The notes below the pieces were generated by a model. The model was not told the origin of the DNA, ran no database searches, and was given only the letters and a program-made list of their open reading frames with translations. A stretch of 64,000 bases of DNA from NCBI GenBank assembly GCA_030706635.1, contig JAUZOD010000006.1:1-64000 (forward strand), given 5' to 3'. The position numbers and the translations under genes are program-made. This DNA comes from Bacteroidota bacterium. GTDB taxonomy: Bacteria; Bacteroidota; Bacteroidia; Chitinophagales; Chitinophagaceae. Positions within the stretch are counted from its first letter, which is position 1. The number at the start of each line of letters is the position of its first letter. Below are positions 41,747 through 50,708 of the stretch, piece by piece.

Positions 41747-43717
41747 ATGAAATGCAAGAAGCTCTGCAAGCCGAAAAGTTTTAGAATGATCCTCCCGGTC
41801 ACGGGGCTATTGTTACTGGGGTTTAACGGAACGGGATACAGCCAAACGGAGGTAGAACCCTGGGGAAACATAATAGGCATCAGGGTAAATGGACAGCCGA
41901 TGGCCTTTGAAACCAGCTTGCGGGTCGTAAGCAAAGACTGGTCCTACATAAAATCAACCGGCCAGGAGAAACAAAGGCCAAAATATAAACGCAGCGGCAA
42001 CCAACAGATTGTAACAACTGCAATTGACAGCTTCCATTTTACAGAAGTCATTGAAGAGGCCGGCAAAGGTTCTGCGAAAATAAATATTCAGGTTAGGGCG
42101 ACCACAAAAGAAAACGCCAATCAGGTATTTTTCAACTTATCTCTCCCGTATGAATATTATGCGAATGGCAAGCTGCAAGTTGACCACGAGAATCCGGTTT
42201 CACTGGCGGGCGCAGACAGCGGGGCTGCTGCAAGGCCGGTGATGCATGCGGTAAGATTTGTTTCCCGGCTTCGGCAGCTGGAGGTTTTATTCACCGAACC
42301 CGGATCGGTGTTTATAAAGCGGGAGACCAGCAAAGGTATTTCCAGGACGCAAATTTATATTCCCATTCCGGTGCAACACTTGCCTGACGAACAGACTGTT
42401 TCTAAAACGTTTGTTTTAAAAGCTTCCGGTGAGATTGATAGAATGCCTGTAACGCTTCGGCTGGATACATTAGTAACAGGGCGTGCATTCAAAGGCTTCG
42501 GCGGCAATTTTCGTTTACAAAATGCAAAAGCCGATCCTCAGGTCATTGACTATTGCCTCGAAAATTTGCGATTGGCCTGGGGCCGCGTTGAGATGCCCTG
42601 GCTTTTTTGGCAACCGGATATAAATGAGAATCCGATAGAGGAGGCGAGAGCCGGCAGATTGAATTCAAGGGTGCAGAAAGCAATGGAGATGGCCCAGAGA
42701 TTGAATAAGATGGGAATCCCCATTGTTCTGACCGCCTGGTCCGCACCGACCTGGGCCATAGTGGGCACGCCCCATTTCAGACCAGGCGCGGATGGGGTTT
42801 GGGGTAATCCTTTGGATCAAACGAAAGAGGCAGAGATTTATAAATCGATCGCGGACTATATTGACTATTTAAAGGAACAATATGGCGTGGAGGTGCGGCT
42901 TTTTTCTTTTAACGAGTCCGATCTGGGCATAAATATCCGGCAAACCGGGGAAGAGCACGCGGCCCTGATCAGGGGACTTGGTGCCTATCTTGTTTCCCGG
43001 GGTTTAAAAACGAAAATGTTGCTGGGAGATAATTCTGATGCCACGACATATTCATTTATTTATCCTGCGATGAATGATCCTGCAGCCTATCCCTACATCG
43101 GAGCGATTTCTTTTCATTCCTGGAGAGGCTGGGAAACTGAAATATTGGAAAAATGGGCGGAGGCTGCTGCGAAGATGAGGCTTCCGTTGCTGGTGGGAGA
43201 GGGTAGTATTGATGCGGCTGCCTGGAACTATCCGGATATTTTCGGGGAGCCCCTTTATGCGATGGAAGAAATTAATTTATACACCCGGCTGCTGGCCATT
43301 TGCCAGCCCGAATCCATTTTGCAATGGCAGCTTACAGCGGACTATTCGCCGCTTGCCGGCGGGGGTATCTTTGGTCACGAGGAACCGCTCCACCCCACCC
43401 AGCGCTTCTGGAATTTGAAACAACTCTCTTCGACGCCGGAAAATCTGAAAGCGATGGCTATTACGTCGGACAGACCATTGATATCCTGTGCCGCCCTTGG
43501 AGACAATCAAACCGGTTTGTATACCCTGCACCTGGTCAATAATGGCACTACCCGTAAGGTGAATCTGTACGGCCTTCCCGATCGAATAAAAACATTAAGA
43601 ATCTACACAACAGATGAAAAATGGAACATGCAGGAAGGGCGCCAAATCCCGGTAAAGAAAGGCAGGGCAAGGTTTACCCTGGATTCCTATGCCTATACCA
43701 CGTTGATGAGTAAATAA
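41747..43717 (+). CDS. GH30-like secreted glycoside hydrolase with extra N-terminal domain
   Basis: A 656-residue exported protein. Signal sequence (about residues 1-33), then a roughly 200-residue beta-rich domain I cannot name, then from residue 245 a GH-A clan catalytic barrel resembling GH30: FKGFGGNFRLQNA, LRLAWGRVEMPW, VLTAWSAPTWAI, FSFNESDLG (candidate acid/base Glu390), HSWRGWE and LLVGEGSID (candidate nucleophile Glu485). A C-terminal beta domain follows. The Asn-Glu pair supports clan GH-A, but the family and substrate are not certain. Neighbours GH26 and GH51 suggest a mannan or arabinose-bearing target. Confidence 0.78.
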   Translation: MKCKKLCKPKSFRMILPVTGLLLLGFNGTGYSQTEVEPWGNIIGIRVNGQPMAFETSLRVVSKDWSYIKSTGQEKQRPKYKRSGNQQIVTTAIDSFHFTEVIEEAGKGSAKINIQVRATTKENANQVFFNLSLPYEYYANGKLQVDHENPVSLAGADSGAAARPVMHAVRFVSRLRQLEVLFTEPGSVFIKRETSKGISRTQIYIPIPVQHLPDEQTVSKTFVLKASGEIDRMPVTLRLDTLVTGRAFKGFGGNFRLQNAKADPQVIDYCLENLRLAWGRVEMPWLFWQPDINENPIEEARAGRLNSRVQKAMEMAQRLNKMGIPIVLTAWSAPTWAIVGTPHFRPGADGVWGNPLDQTKEAEIYKSIADYIDYLKEQYGVEVRLFSFNESDLGINIRQTGEEHAALIRGLGAYLVSRGLKTKMLLGDNSDATTYSFIYPAMNDPAAYPYIGAISFHSWRGWETEILEKWAEAAAKMRLPLLVGEGSIDAAAWNYPDIFGEPLYAMEEINLYTRLLAICQPESILQWQLTADYSPLAGGGIFGHEEPLHPTQRFWNLKQLSSTPENLKAMAITSDRPLISCAALGDNQTGLYTLHLVNNGTTRKVNLYGLPDRIKTLRIYTTDEKWNMQEGRQIPVKKGRARFTLDSYAYTTLMSK

Positions 43718-43777
43718 AAATGACCAACCCGTCATTCGTGTTTTAAAAAGTGTTACTTTGACATATAAAATAACCAG

Positions 43778-45319
43778 ATGAGAAAAGTGCACTTACTGCT
43801 GATCGCCGTTTTGTTTTCTTCGGCAATGGCTTATGGCCAGCAGGCCGTAATTACCTTGCACGGAGATGAATCGAAGTATAGCATCAATAAGAACATTTAC
43901 GGTCATTTTGCCGAGCACCTGGGTCATTGCATTTATGATGGCATTTACATTGGGGACACCAATAAGCTGATTCCGAATACGGAGGGGGTGAGGAATGATG
44001 TCATCGCTGCCCTTAAAAAACTCAAAGTGCCGGTAATACGCTGGCCTGGCGGCTGTTTTGCTGATACTTATCACTGGAAAGACGGAGTGGGTCCCAAAAA
44101 GGACAGACCTGCAATGGTGAACAAATGGTGGGGCGGGGTTACTGAAGACAATAGTTTCGGAACGCATGATTTTTTGAATATGTGTGAACGTGTGGGTGCA
44201 GATCCGTATCTAACCTGCAATGTCGGCAGCGGTACGGTCCAGGATGTTTCCCAATGGATAGAGTATGTAAATTTTGCGGGGAAAAGCCCAATGTCTGATT
44301 GGCGAAGGGCCAATGGCCGCGATAAGCCATGGCAGGTAAAATATTTTGGGGTGGGCAATGAGGCCTGGGGATGTGGCGGAAGCATGACGCCCGAATATTA
44401 TGCCAATGAATATCGCAAGTATGCCACCTTTATGACCGACTATACCAATGGGGGGCTGTATCGTATTGCTTCGGGGGCGAATGCTGATGATTATCACTGG
44501 ACGGAAGTGTTGATGCGGGATATTCCTCACGATATGCTGGAAGGAATCGCCCTGCATTATTATTCGATCATTGACTGGGGAGGAAAAGGCCCGGCGGTTA
44601 ATTTTACCCGCGAACAATATTTTACCATTCTAAAGAATGCGCTGCGGATGGAAGAGCTGGTTACACGGCATTCCACGGTCATGGATAAATATGATCCTGA
44701 AAAGAAAGTGGGGCTGGTGGTTGACGAATGGGGTGGATGGTACGATGTGGAGCCCGGTACCAATCCGGCATTTTTATTCCAGCAGAATACCATGCGTGAT
44801 GCCATGATTGCCGGTGTAACCCTCAATATATTTAATAATCATTGCGACCGGGTGCGCATGGCCAACCTGGCCCAGATGGTGAATGTGTTGCAGGCAGTCA
44901 TACTGACAGACAAAGAAAAGATTATCCTCACGCCCACTTATCATGTGATGGAGATGTACAATGTGCATCAGGGTGCCGAACAGATACCGGTGACGGTCAG
45001 CAACATCAACTATGTTCAGGGTAAAGATACCTTACCTGCCATCTCCGCTTCTGCATCTAAAGATAAAAATGGCGTTACCCATCTTTCCCTGGTCAATATT
45101 GATCCGGATAAGACCAATATGGTAGTTGTTCGCTTTTCGGGAACCGTTTACCGGAAAGTAAGTGGAAGAATACTAGCTTCCTCAAGTGTTCAGGATCATA
45201 ATAGTTTTGATGATCCTGATAAAGTAAAGCCTGTCTCTTTTGCCGGGGCAGAACTCCGAGATAATGTATTGCAGGTTAAATTGCCTCCGGCTTCTGTTGT
45301 GGTGCTTGCACTGAACTGA
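43778..45319 (+). CDS. Alpha-L-arabinofuranosidase, GH51
   Basis: Removes arabinofuranosyl side chains from hemicellulose or pectin. The 513-residue protein has a signal peptide (to about AMAYGQQ), IYGHFAEHLGHCIYDGIYIGD, IRWPGGCFADTYHWKDG, the acid/base Glu195 in GVGNEAWGCGG and the nucleophile Glu317 in LVVDEWGGWYD, all GH51 signatures. The C-terminal beta-sandwich closes with SVVVLALN. It is the last gene of the plus-strand glycosidase series and is followed by a strong hairpin. A secreted GH51 fits periplasmic or surface trimming of oligosaccharides. Confidence 0.95.
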   Translation: MRKVHLLLIAVLFSSAMAYGQQAVITLHGDESKYSINKNIYGHFAEHLGHCIYDGIYIGDTNKLIPNTEGVRNDVIAALKKLKVPVIRWPGGCFADTYHWKDGVGPKKDRPAMVNKWWGGVTEDNSFGTHDFLNMCERVGADPYLTCNVGSGTVQDVSQWIEYVNFAGKSPMSDWRRANGRDKPWQVKYFGVGNEAWGCGGSMTPEYYANEYRKYATFMTDYTNGGLYRIASGANADDYHWTEVLMRDIPHDMLEGIALHYYSIIDWGGKGPAVNFTREQYFTILKNALRMEELVTRHSTVMDKYDPEKKVGLVVDEWGGWYDVEPGTNPAFLFQQNTMRDAMIAGVTLNIFNNHCDRVRMANLAQMVNVLQAVILTDKEKIILTPTYHVMEMYNVHQGAEQIPVTVSNINYVQGKDTLPAISASASKDKNGVTHLSLVNIDPDKTNMVVVRFSGTVYRKVSGRILASSSVQDHNSFDDPDKVKPVSFAGAELRDNVLQVKLPPASVVVLALN

Positions 45320-45350
45320 ACGCTTTTTTATAATCAGGCGCGATTTCTGA

Positions 45351-45397
45351 AATAATAAAGGGCCAGCGGATTGCGGATCTGCTGGCCCTTTATTATT
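45351..45397. terminator. Bidirectional terminator hairpin
   Basis: AATAATAAAGGGCCAGC (45351-45367) and its exact complement (45381-45397) form a perfect 17-bp stem with a 13-base loop between convergent GH51 and cytochrome genes; A/T tracts on both arms suit termination in both directions. Confidence 0.88.
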
Positions 45398-45410
45398 CAG
45401 GTGTGATGGG

Positions 45411-47642
45411 TTATTTTTCCAGTTCTGCTAAAGTCCACGAGCCTTTTTTTGCTGCGGTTTCATTCCGGACCCTTTTCACCATACTGGTATCAATCAACGG
45501 GGCTTTATTATCCATATCGTTGCGGATATAACTGAGTACGGATGCTATCCACCTATTATCATTGGCTCCCAGAGCGGGCATCACATCCGGATAGTTCTTC
45601 CCGTCAACCGGTCCGGACAGACCGTGCAATAAAATTTTTATCAGTGTGTTCGGATCTCCGTTGATCCGCGGTTGGCCTGCAAGTGGCGGCGCAACCATAC
45701 TGCTCATTCCTTTACCTTCCGGGCCATGGCAGGTTGAACAAAGCTGACTGAAAATTTCCCTTCCGTCCCGGATAATATCCTTATCTTTTTCGCTCATGCC
45801 GGCTATCTTGGTTTCCAAAGAGGATTCTATCTTGAATTCCTCATTTCGCTTCCAGGAGGCGGTGATGATTTCATTATTGACATTACTGGCCAGGAGATCT
45901 TTGAGCATTGACTGGGCTTTGGGAGATTTCCCGAACCGCAGGGACAGAGATAATTGGAAACGCACATCGGCGCTGGTGTCCTTCATAAGAGGTTCCAGTT
46001 TTTCCAATACTTCAGAATCGTCCCTTTTCAGGTACGGATCACTGATCCAGACAGCGGTTTTCCTTACCTGCGGATCTTCATCCTGATAGGCCTGGAATAA
46101 AATGTCCTTATCCAGAGCCTGTAACCCATTCAAAGTCCAAAGCGCATGGATGCGTCCAAGAGGAGAAACCGCTTTTTTCCAGAATAAAAGTTTATCCCAG
46201 AAAGATTGATGTTCCACTGCCATTTCTTTCAAAGCAGGCACCACAGATCTGTCTCCCCGCAGGATGATGAGTTTTTGTGCTTCATCGCGCCACCAGCCAT
46301 TGGGGTGATCCAGATAAGATACCAGTTTGCTGCTTGAGTCTTCCATCATGTGTGGCAACGGACCGGGTGTATAATCGTCGTGGACCAACCGGTAGATACG
46401 TCCTCTTCCGATATTCTTGTCAAGCCCCATCCGTTGTATGCGCGGACGCAGGTAGGAATCCGGTTTCGTCCAGGCGCTTTCCTGAATGATACCATGATAC
46501 ATATCGACAATATAAAGACATCCGTCGGGACCCGTAATGGAGTTGACGGGTCGGAAATTCATGTCAGTTGACGCGAGGAATTCTGCACTATCATAGGCAT
46601 TCTTCAATATGATCTCACCGGCTCTGTCGATCACTTTGGCGCGGCGGATCAGCCTGCCCACCGGTTCACAAATAAAGAGATCGCCTTTTAGATTCTGAGG
46701 TAGTCTGTCACCCCGGAAGATGGATTGTCCGTTGCAGGCTGTGAAATGATTGAGCGTGCTGTCACTCCGGACCCGCATTGAACCACCCTGTACATCCGGC
46801 GTACCCGTAATGGGCCAGACTGCGTCAAAGTTATCGGGACGCTGATCATCCGGATCCAATGTTCCATACACCGGGTTTTGCTGGAAATCCAAAGCCGGTG
46901 TTTCGCCGCCTGCTGTGGAGAAGTAAAGTCTTCCGTAGTCGTCTTTTCCGAGCCCCCATTGTCCCCCGGGGCTTTCGGGAAATGAATCGGCAACCAATCG
47001 ATTATTCAGATAACGGTAACGCACAGGATCCCTGCTGAGATAAATATAGTTGTCAATGTTCCAGATCAGACCGCTTCGCTGGTGTTCCAGATTTCGGGTA
47101 TCCTTTGCATCACTCTGATACATCAGTTTTTTTTCATCCGCTTTACCATCTCCATTCGTGTCGCGATAGCTCCAGAGATCATAGGTATAGGTGTCATTGA
47201 TCACTAACTGATCGTTCAGCGTCATCATCATCCGGGGCAATACCAGGCTGTCAATAAAAACCGTGCTTTTGTCATATTTCCCATCTCCATTCGTATCCTC
47301 CATACGCACGATTCGGCTCATGGGCAGGTTTTCGTTAGAGCCGTCCACATCCTGCATATAACTGAGCATTTCCGCCACATACATCCTGCCGTCGCCGTCC
47401 CAGCAGATGGAAACCGGTTCCTGAATCAGGGGCTCGCTCGCTACCAGCTCCAGATGATATCCTTTCGGGAGATACATTTTTTTCATGCTCTCTTCTGGTG
47501 ACAAATACTCGCCGGAAGGATTTGAAACAATAGAAGCAGGTCTTGTAGCCGGCTCCTCCGGAATATTCTTTTCAGAAGGATTACAACTCCAGGCCGATAA
47601 ACACAAAATGGAAATACCAAAACGCCATAATTTACTTTTCAT
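45411..47642 (-). CDS. Lipoprotein: dehydrogenase-type beta-propeller + HEAT repeats + cytochrome c
   Basis: A 743-residue lipoprotein (lipobox ending at Cys20 in LSAWSC). The N-terminal propeller has LVASEPLIQEPVSICWDGDG and MYVAEML, the pattern of the putative membrane-bound dehydrogenase domain common in Planctomycetes and Bacteroidota, with EDTNGDGKYD and RDTNGDGKAD calcium-loop-like repeats. HEAT-like helical repeats occupy roughly residues 430-600. A single cytochrome c domain closes the protein, with haem site CSTCH at 635-639 and likely Met ligand at VMPAL. Probably oxidises a sugar or alcohol and passes electrons to the haem; the substrate is unknown. It faces the GH51 gene across a terminator. 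Confidence 0.85.
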   Translation of the reverse strand: MKSKLWRFGISILCLSAWSCNPSEKNIPEEPATRPASIVSNPSGEYLSPEESMKKMYLPKGYHLELVASEPLIQEPVSICWDGDGRMYVAEMLSYMQDVDGSNENLPMSRIVRMEDTNGDGKYDKSTVFIDSLVLPRMMMTLNDQLVINDTYTYDLWSYRDTNGDGKADEKKLMYQSDAKDTRNLEHQRSGLIWNIDNYIYLSRDPVRYRYLNNRLVADSFPESPGGQWGLGKDDYGRLYFSTAGGETPALDFQQNPVYGTLDPDDQRPDNFDAVWPITGTPDVQGGSMRVRSDSTLNHFTACNGQSIFRGDRLPQNLKGDLFICEPVGRLIRRAKVIDRAGEIILKNAYDSAEFLASTDMNFRPVNSITGPDGCLYIVDMYHGIIQESAWTKPDSYLRPRIQRMGLDKNIGRGRIYRLVHDDYTPGPLPHMMEDSSSKLVSYLDHPNGWWRDEAQKLIILRGDRSVVPALKEMAVEHQSFWDKLLFWKKAVSPLGRIHALWTLNGLQALDKDILFQAYQDEDPQVRKTAVWISDPYLKRDDSEVLEKLEPLMKDTSADVRFQLSLSLRFGKSPKAQSMLKDLLASNVNNEIITASWKRNEEFKIESSLETKIAGMSEKDKDIIRDGREIFSQLCSTCHGPEGKGMSSMVAPPLAGQPRINGDPNTLIKILLHGLSGPVDGKNYPDVMPALGANDNRWIASVLSYIRNDMDNKAPLIDTSMVKRVRNETAAKKGSWTLAELEK

Positions 47643-47726
47643 ATCAATTTTTGGGATTTAGGAGATGGGAATAGGATTTAAGGTTTTAAATGTAAGCATT
47701 TATGGTCATCTGTCATATTGCGCCAC

Positions 47727-47734
47727 TATCTTTG
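47727..47734 (+). promoter_or_regulatory. Putative -7 box (TATCTTTG) of the six-hairpin protein gene
   Basis: Exact TAnnTTTG match 96 bases before the ATG at 47831. It argues against translation starting at the upstream ATG at 47702. Confidence 0.4.
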
Positions 47735-47830
47735 ACCGCACCGGTGATGGCTGCAAACTCTGCGCAAACGATTGACTGTTTTCTTTGGCTAGCGGAGAAA
47801 CTTTTAAGAAACGGCAATGCCCCGAAGCAT

Positions 47831-49162
47831 ATGAAATTAATACCCATCATATTTTTCTGCAGTTTATTTTCCTGCGTAACGCTTTGCGCGCAGGATAGTT
47901 TGAAGTCAAACCGACGTGGCTTTCTGGAAAAAGATGAACTCTCGTTCCTGAAGGGCCTTACCCGGGCGGTGCTGGAAAATGCCAGACTTTATCCCGGGCG
48001 ATCCGGCAATAATAAAACAGGTGGCGTACTCATCAGGCCCGGTGGCGATTATCCCTCCTTTTGGATACGCGACTATGCCATGTCGCTGGAGACGGGCATG
48101 ATCGGGAGGAAAGAGCAGGAACACATGCTTTTGCTTACCGCTTCGTCACAATGTGATCAGACCTGGATAACAGAAGGAGGAAGCCTGGTTCCATATGGTG
48201 CCATTGCCGATCACATCCGGCCGGAAGACGGCCTGCCGATTTTCTTTCCTGGTACTTACAGCTATCAGGAACAGGGTGTTGGAATTTATGGAAAAACGCC
48301 TCCTTACGATGATCAATATTATTTCATCCATATGGGATATTATTATGTAAAAAATAATGACGACAAAAGAATTCTGGAGCAGGAGGTGAAAGGCATAAAA
48401 TTGATTGAGCGGATGGAAATTGCTTTTCAGGTACCGCCATGTCATGCAGGTAATGGTATTGTTTATACCACAGATAATTTCAGGGGCGTTGATTTTGGTT
48501 TCAGGGATGCGGAAGAAATAACCGGAGATCTTTGTTTTACTTCCATCCTGAAATACCGGGCGTCAAAAGAAATGGCTGAATTATCTGAGCTAATGGGAAA
48601 TAAAAGCAAATCCGAGAGCTACCGGAACATAGCTGAAAAAATAAAAAAAGCGTTACCGGTCCTGTTTGCGGACAACCGCGGCATGTTACGTGCTTCTACG
48701 GGGAAGAGCGGGCAGGCCGATGTATGGAGCACCGCCCTGGCCGTTTATTTTGGAATGTTGAATGGAAAACGTCAACAGACAGCCTGTGAGGCGCTTGCTC
48801 ATGCATACGAGAATAAGTCGCTCGCTTTTAAGGGTAGTATCAGGCATGTACTCACAACAGATGACTTCAATGATACCACGTCCTGGGAATATTCCCTGTC
48901 TGCTAAAAACACTTATCAGAACGGCGCTTACTGGGGTACACCCACCGGATGGGTGTGTTATGCTATTGCAAAGGTGGACAAGCGGGCAGCCCGGAATCTG
49001 AAGGCGGAATATATTGAGGATTTGCGGGAGACGGATTTTAGAAAAGGGAAAGGTTTTGGAGGGCCTTACGAATGTTTTTATCCGCCGGACTATAAACAGA
49101 ATCCTGTTTATCTCACCACGGTTTCCTGTCCCTATGGGGTACTCCGACGGATGAAAGAATGA
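47831..49162 (+). CDS. Uncharacterised secreted six-hairpin glycosidase-like protein
   Basis: A 443-residue exported protein (signal peptide to about VTLCAQ). Blocks such as FWIRDYAMSLETGMI, WITEGGSLVPYGAIADHIRP, FIHMGYYYVKNND and NGAYWGTPTGWVCYAIAKV have the spacing of (alpha/alpha)6 glycosidases, with candidate acidic residues in WIRDYAMSLE and DFGFRDAEEITGD. I do not recognise a numbered GH family. The start at 47831 gives a clean signal peptide; a longer frame from 47702 would include the promoter box. It lies between the cytochrome lipoprotein and an amidohydrolase, in a carbohydrate-related region, so a glycosidase role is inferred. Confidence 0.72.
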   Translation: MKLIPIIFFCSLFSCVTLCAQDSLKSNRRGFLEKDELSFLKGLTRAVLENARLYPGRSGNNKTGGVLIRPGGDYPSFWIRDYAMSLETGMIGRKEQEHMLLLTASSQCDQTWITEGGSLVPYGAIADHIRPEDGLPIFFPGTYSYQEQGVGIYGKTPPYDDQYYFIHMGYYYVKNNDDKRILEQEVKGIKLIERMEIAFQVPPCHAGNGIVYTTDNFRGVDFGFRDAEEITGDLCFTSILKYRASKEMAELSELMGNKSKSESYRNIAEKIKKALPVLFADNRGMLRASTGKSGQADVWSTALAVYFGMLNGKRQQTACEALAHAYENKSLAFKGSIRHVLTTDDFNDTTSWEYSLSAKNTYQNGAYWGTPTGWVCYAIAKVDKRAARNLKAEYIEDLRETDFRKGKGFGGPYECFYPPDYKQNPVYLTTVSCPYGVLRRMKE

Positions 49163-49321
49163 TTTTCCCGTCTTTTTGCAGAAGTTTGAAAGTTCCGGGA
49201 CGGGAGAAAATGAATTATCTTTATCTGCTGGTCTCCCGTTATCTTCTCAACAATATGGTTCTGATAACCGGCCTGCATCCGGTGGTGAACGAAAAGAGGA
49301 AACATCAATATTGACAAAACC

Positions 49322-50674
49322 ATGAAATCAAAACTATGGCTTTTCATAAGTCTGATTATCGGAATGGCTGTTCAGACTGTTTCAGGGCAGGCGAATACAA
49401 TATTGCTAAAACATGTGACGCTGATAGACGGGACAGGATCTCCCGCCAAAAAAAATATGAATATTTTGTTGGAAGGAGATCATATAGTCAGCATTACAAA
49501 AAGGAACCAGGCTGAATCTGTCCGGACGCGTGTGATAGACCTTACCGGTAAAACCATCATGCCGGCGTTGATCTGCGCACACGCGCATCTCGGTGTGCTT
49601 AAAGGAACTTCCGTTGAAGCCTCGAACTACACCCGCAAAAACATACTGGATCAATTAAAAAAATATGAACGTTATGGCGTGGGGTCGGTGCTTTGCATGG
49701 GCACGGACAGACAGATGATATTCCCTGGCTTCAGGGATTCATCGAAGGCAGGGCTTCTTCCAGGTGCCCGGTTATATTCTGCCGGCCACGGTTTTTCCAC
49801 TCCCGGAGGTCCACCCGGCGGTTCATGGACGGATCAGTTATTCAGGCCGGCAAATCCCGGGCAGGTGCGTGCCGAAATGGATTCGCTTGCCGCGCTTCAT
49901 CCTGACGTGGTAAAGATTTGGTTGGATGATTTTGGTGGCCATTCGGCAAAAATGAAACCTGAGATCTATCAGGCCATCATTCGGGAAGCGCATAAACATG
50001 GATTGCGGGTTGCTGCCCATCTGTATTATCTGGAAGACGCGCGGAAACTGGTTGATGCGGGCCTGGACATTATTGCACACAGCATCCGCGATCAGGTGAT
50101 TGACACCGGCTTATTAAATAAAATGAAAAAAAATGGAGTGATTTATATTCCTACGCTTACCCGGGATGAGTTTACTTATGTTTATGCAGACCATCCCGAC
50201 TGGATTAATGAGTCATTTTTTAAGTCTTCGTTGGAACCGGGTGTTTATGAAATGATCAGCAGCAAAGCTTATCAGGATAAGGTCCGGAATTCCCCGGATT
50301 ACAAATCAAATAGACATGCTGTTGAGATCGCTATGAAAAATCTGAAGAAGATTTTTGATGCGGGTATTGTGGTCGCTATGGGAACCGACTCGGGGGCAGA
50401 TCCAGTCCGCGCACAGGGATTTTCGGAGCACCAGGAACTGGAATTGATGGTGGAAGCAGGACTCACGCCCCTTGAGGCTATTGAGGCCGGCACAAGAAAT
50501 GCGGCCCTTGGATTAAAAATAAATAATCAGTACGGCACCCTGGAGCCGGGAAAGAAAGCGGATTTTATTGTGTTGTCTGAAAATCCGGAGCATGAAATAA
50601 AAAACAGCAGAAAGATAGAGTCAGTCTGGAAGAATGCGGCTGAAGTGAGCAAAGGCCCCCTGCCTGATCAGTAA
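49322..50674 (+). CDS. Secreted metal-dependent amidohydrolase
   Basis: A 450-residue exported member of the amidohydrolase superfamily (imidazolonepropionase/prolidase-like). Signal peptide to about QTVSGQ. Metal ligands are visible in CAHAHLGV (HxH), RVAAHLYY and IIAHSIRD (His residues) and MGTDSGADP (Asp). AIEAGTRNAALGLKI and GTLEPGKKADFIVLSENP close the small beta domain. A Gly/Pro-rich stretch (TPGGPPGGSW) precedes the second metal region. Substrate unknown; dipeptides, lactams or hydantoin-type rings are possible. Confidence 0.87.
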   Translation: MKSKLWLFISLIIGMAVQTVSGQANTILLKHVTLIDGTGSPAKKNMNILLEGDHIVSITKRNQAESVRTRVIDLTGKTIMPALICAHAHLGVLKGTSVEASNYTRKNILDQLKKYERYGVGSVLCMGTDRQMIFPGFRDSSKAGLLPGARLYSAGHGFSTPGGPPGGSWTDQLFRPANPGQVRAEMDSLAALHPDVVKIWLDDFGGHSAKMKPEIYQAIIREAHKHGLRVAAHLYYLEDARKLVDAGLDIIAHSIRDQVIDTGLLNKMKKNGVIYIPTLTRDEFTYVYADHPDWINESFFKSSLEPGVYEMISSKAYQDKVRNSPDYKSNRHAVEIAMKNLKKIFDAGIVVAMGTDSGADPVRAQGFSEHQELELMVEAGLTPLEAIEAGTRNAALGLKINNQYGTLEPGKKADFIVLSENPEHEIKNSRKIESVWKNAAEVSKGPLPDQ

Positions 50675-50708
50675 ACAGATATAGATATTCTTAATTTTTC
50701 ATTTGTCA

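Noticed and set aside
47702-47830. Upstream start of the six-hairpin protein gene
   Set aside because: It would place the coding region over a -7 box and gives no proper signal peptide; the ATG at 47831 does.
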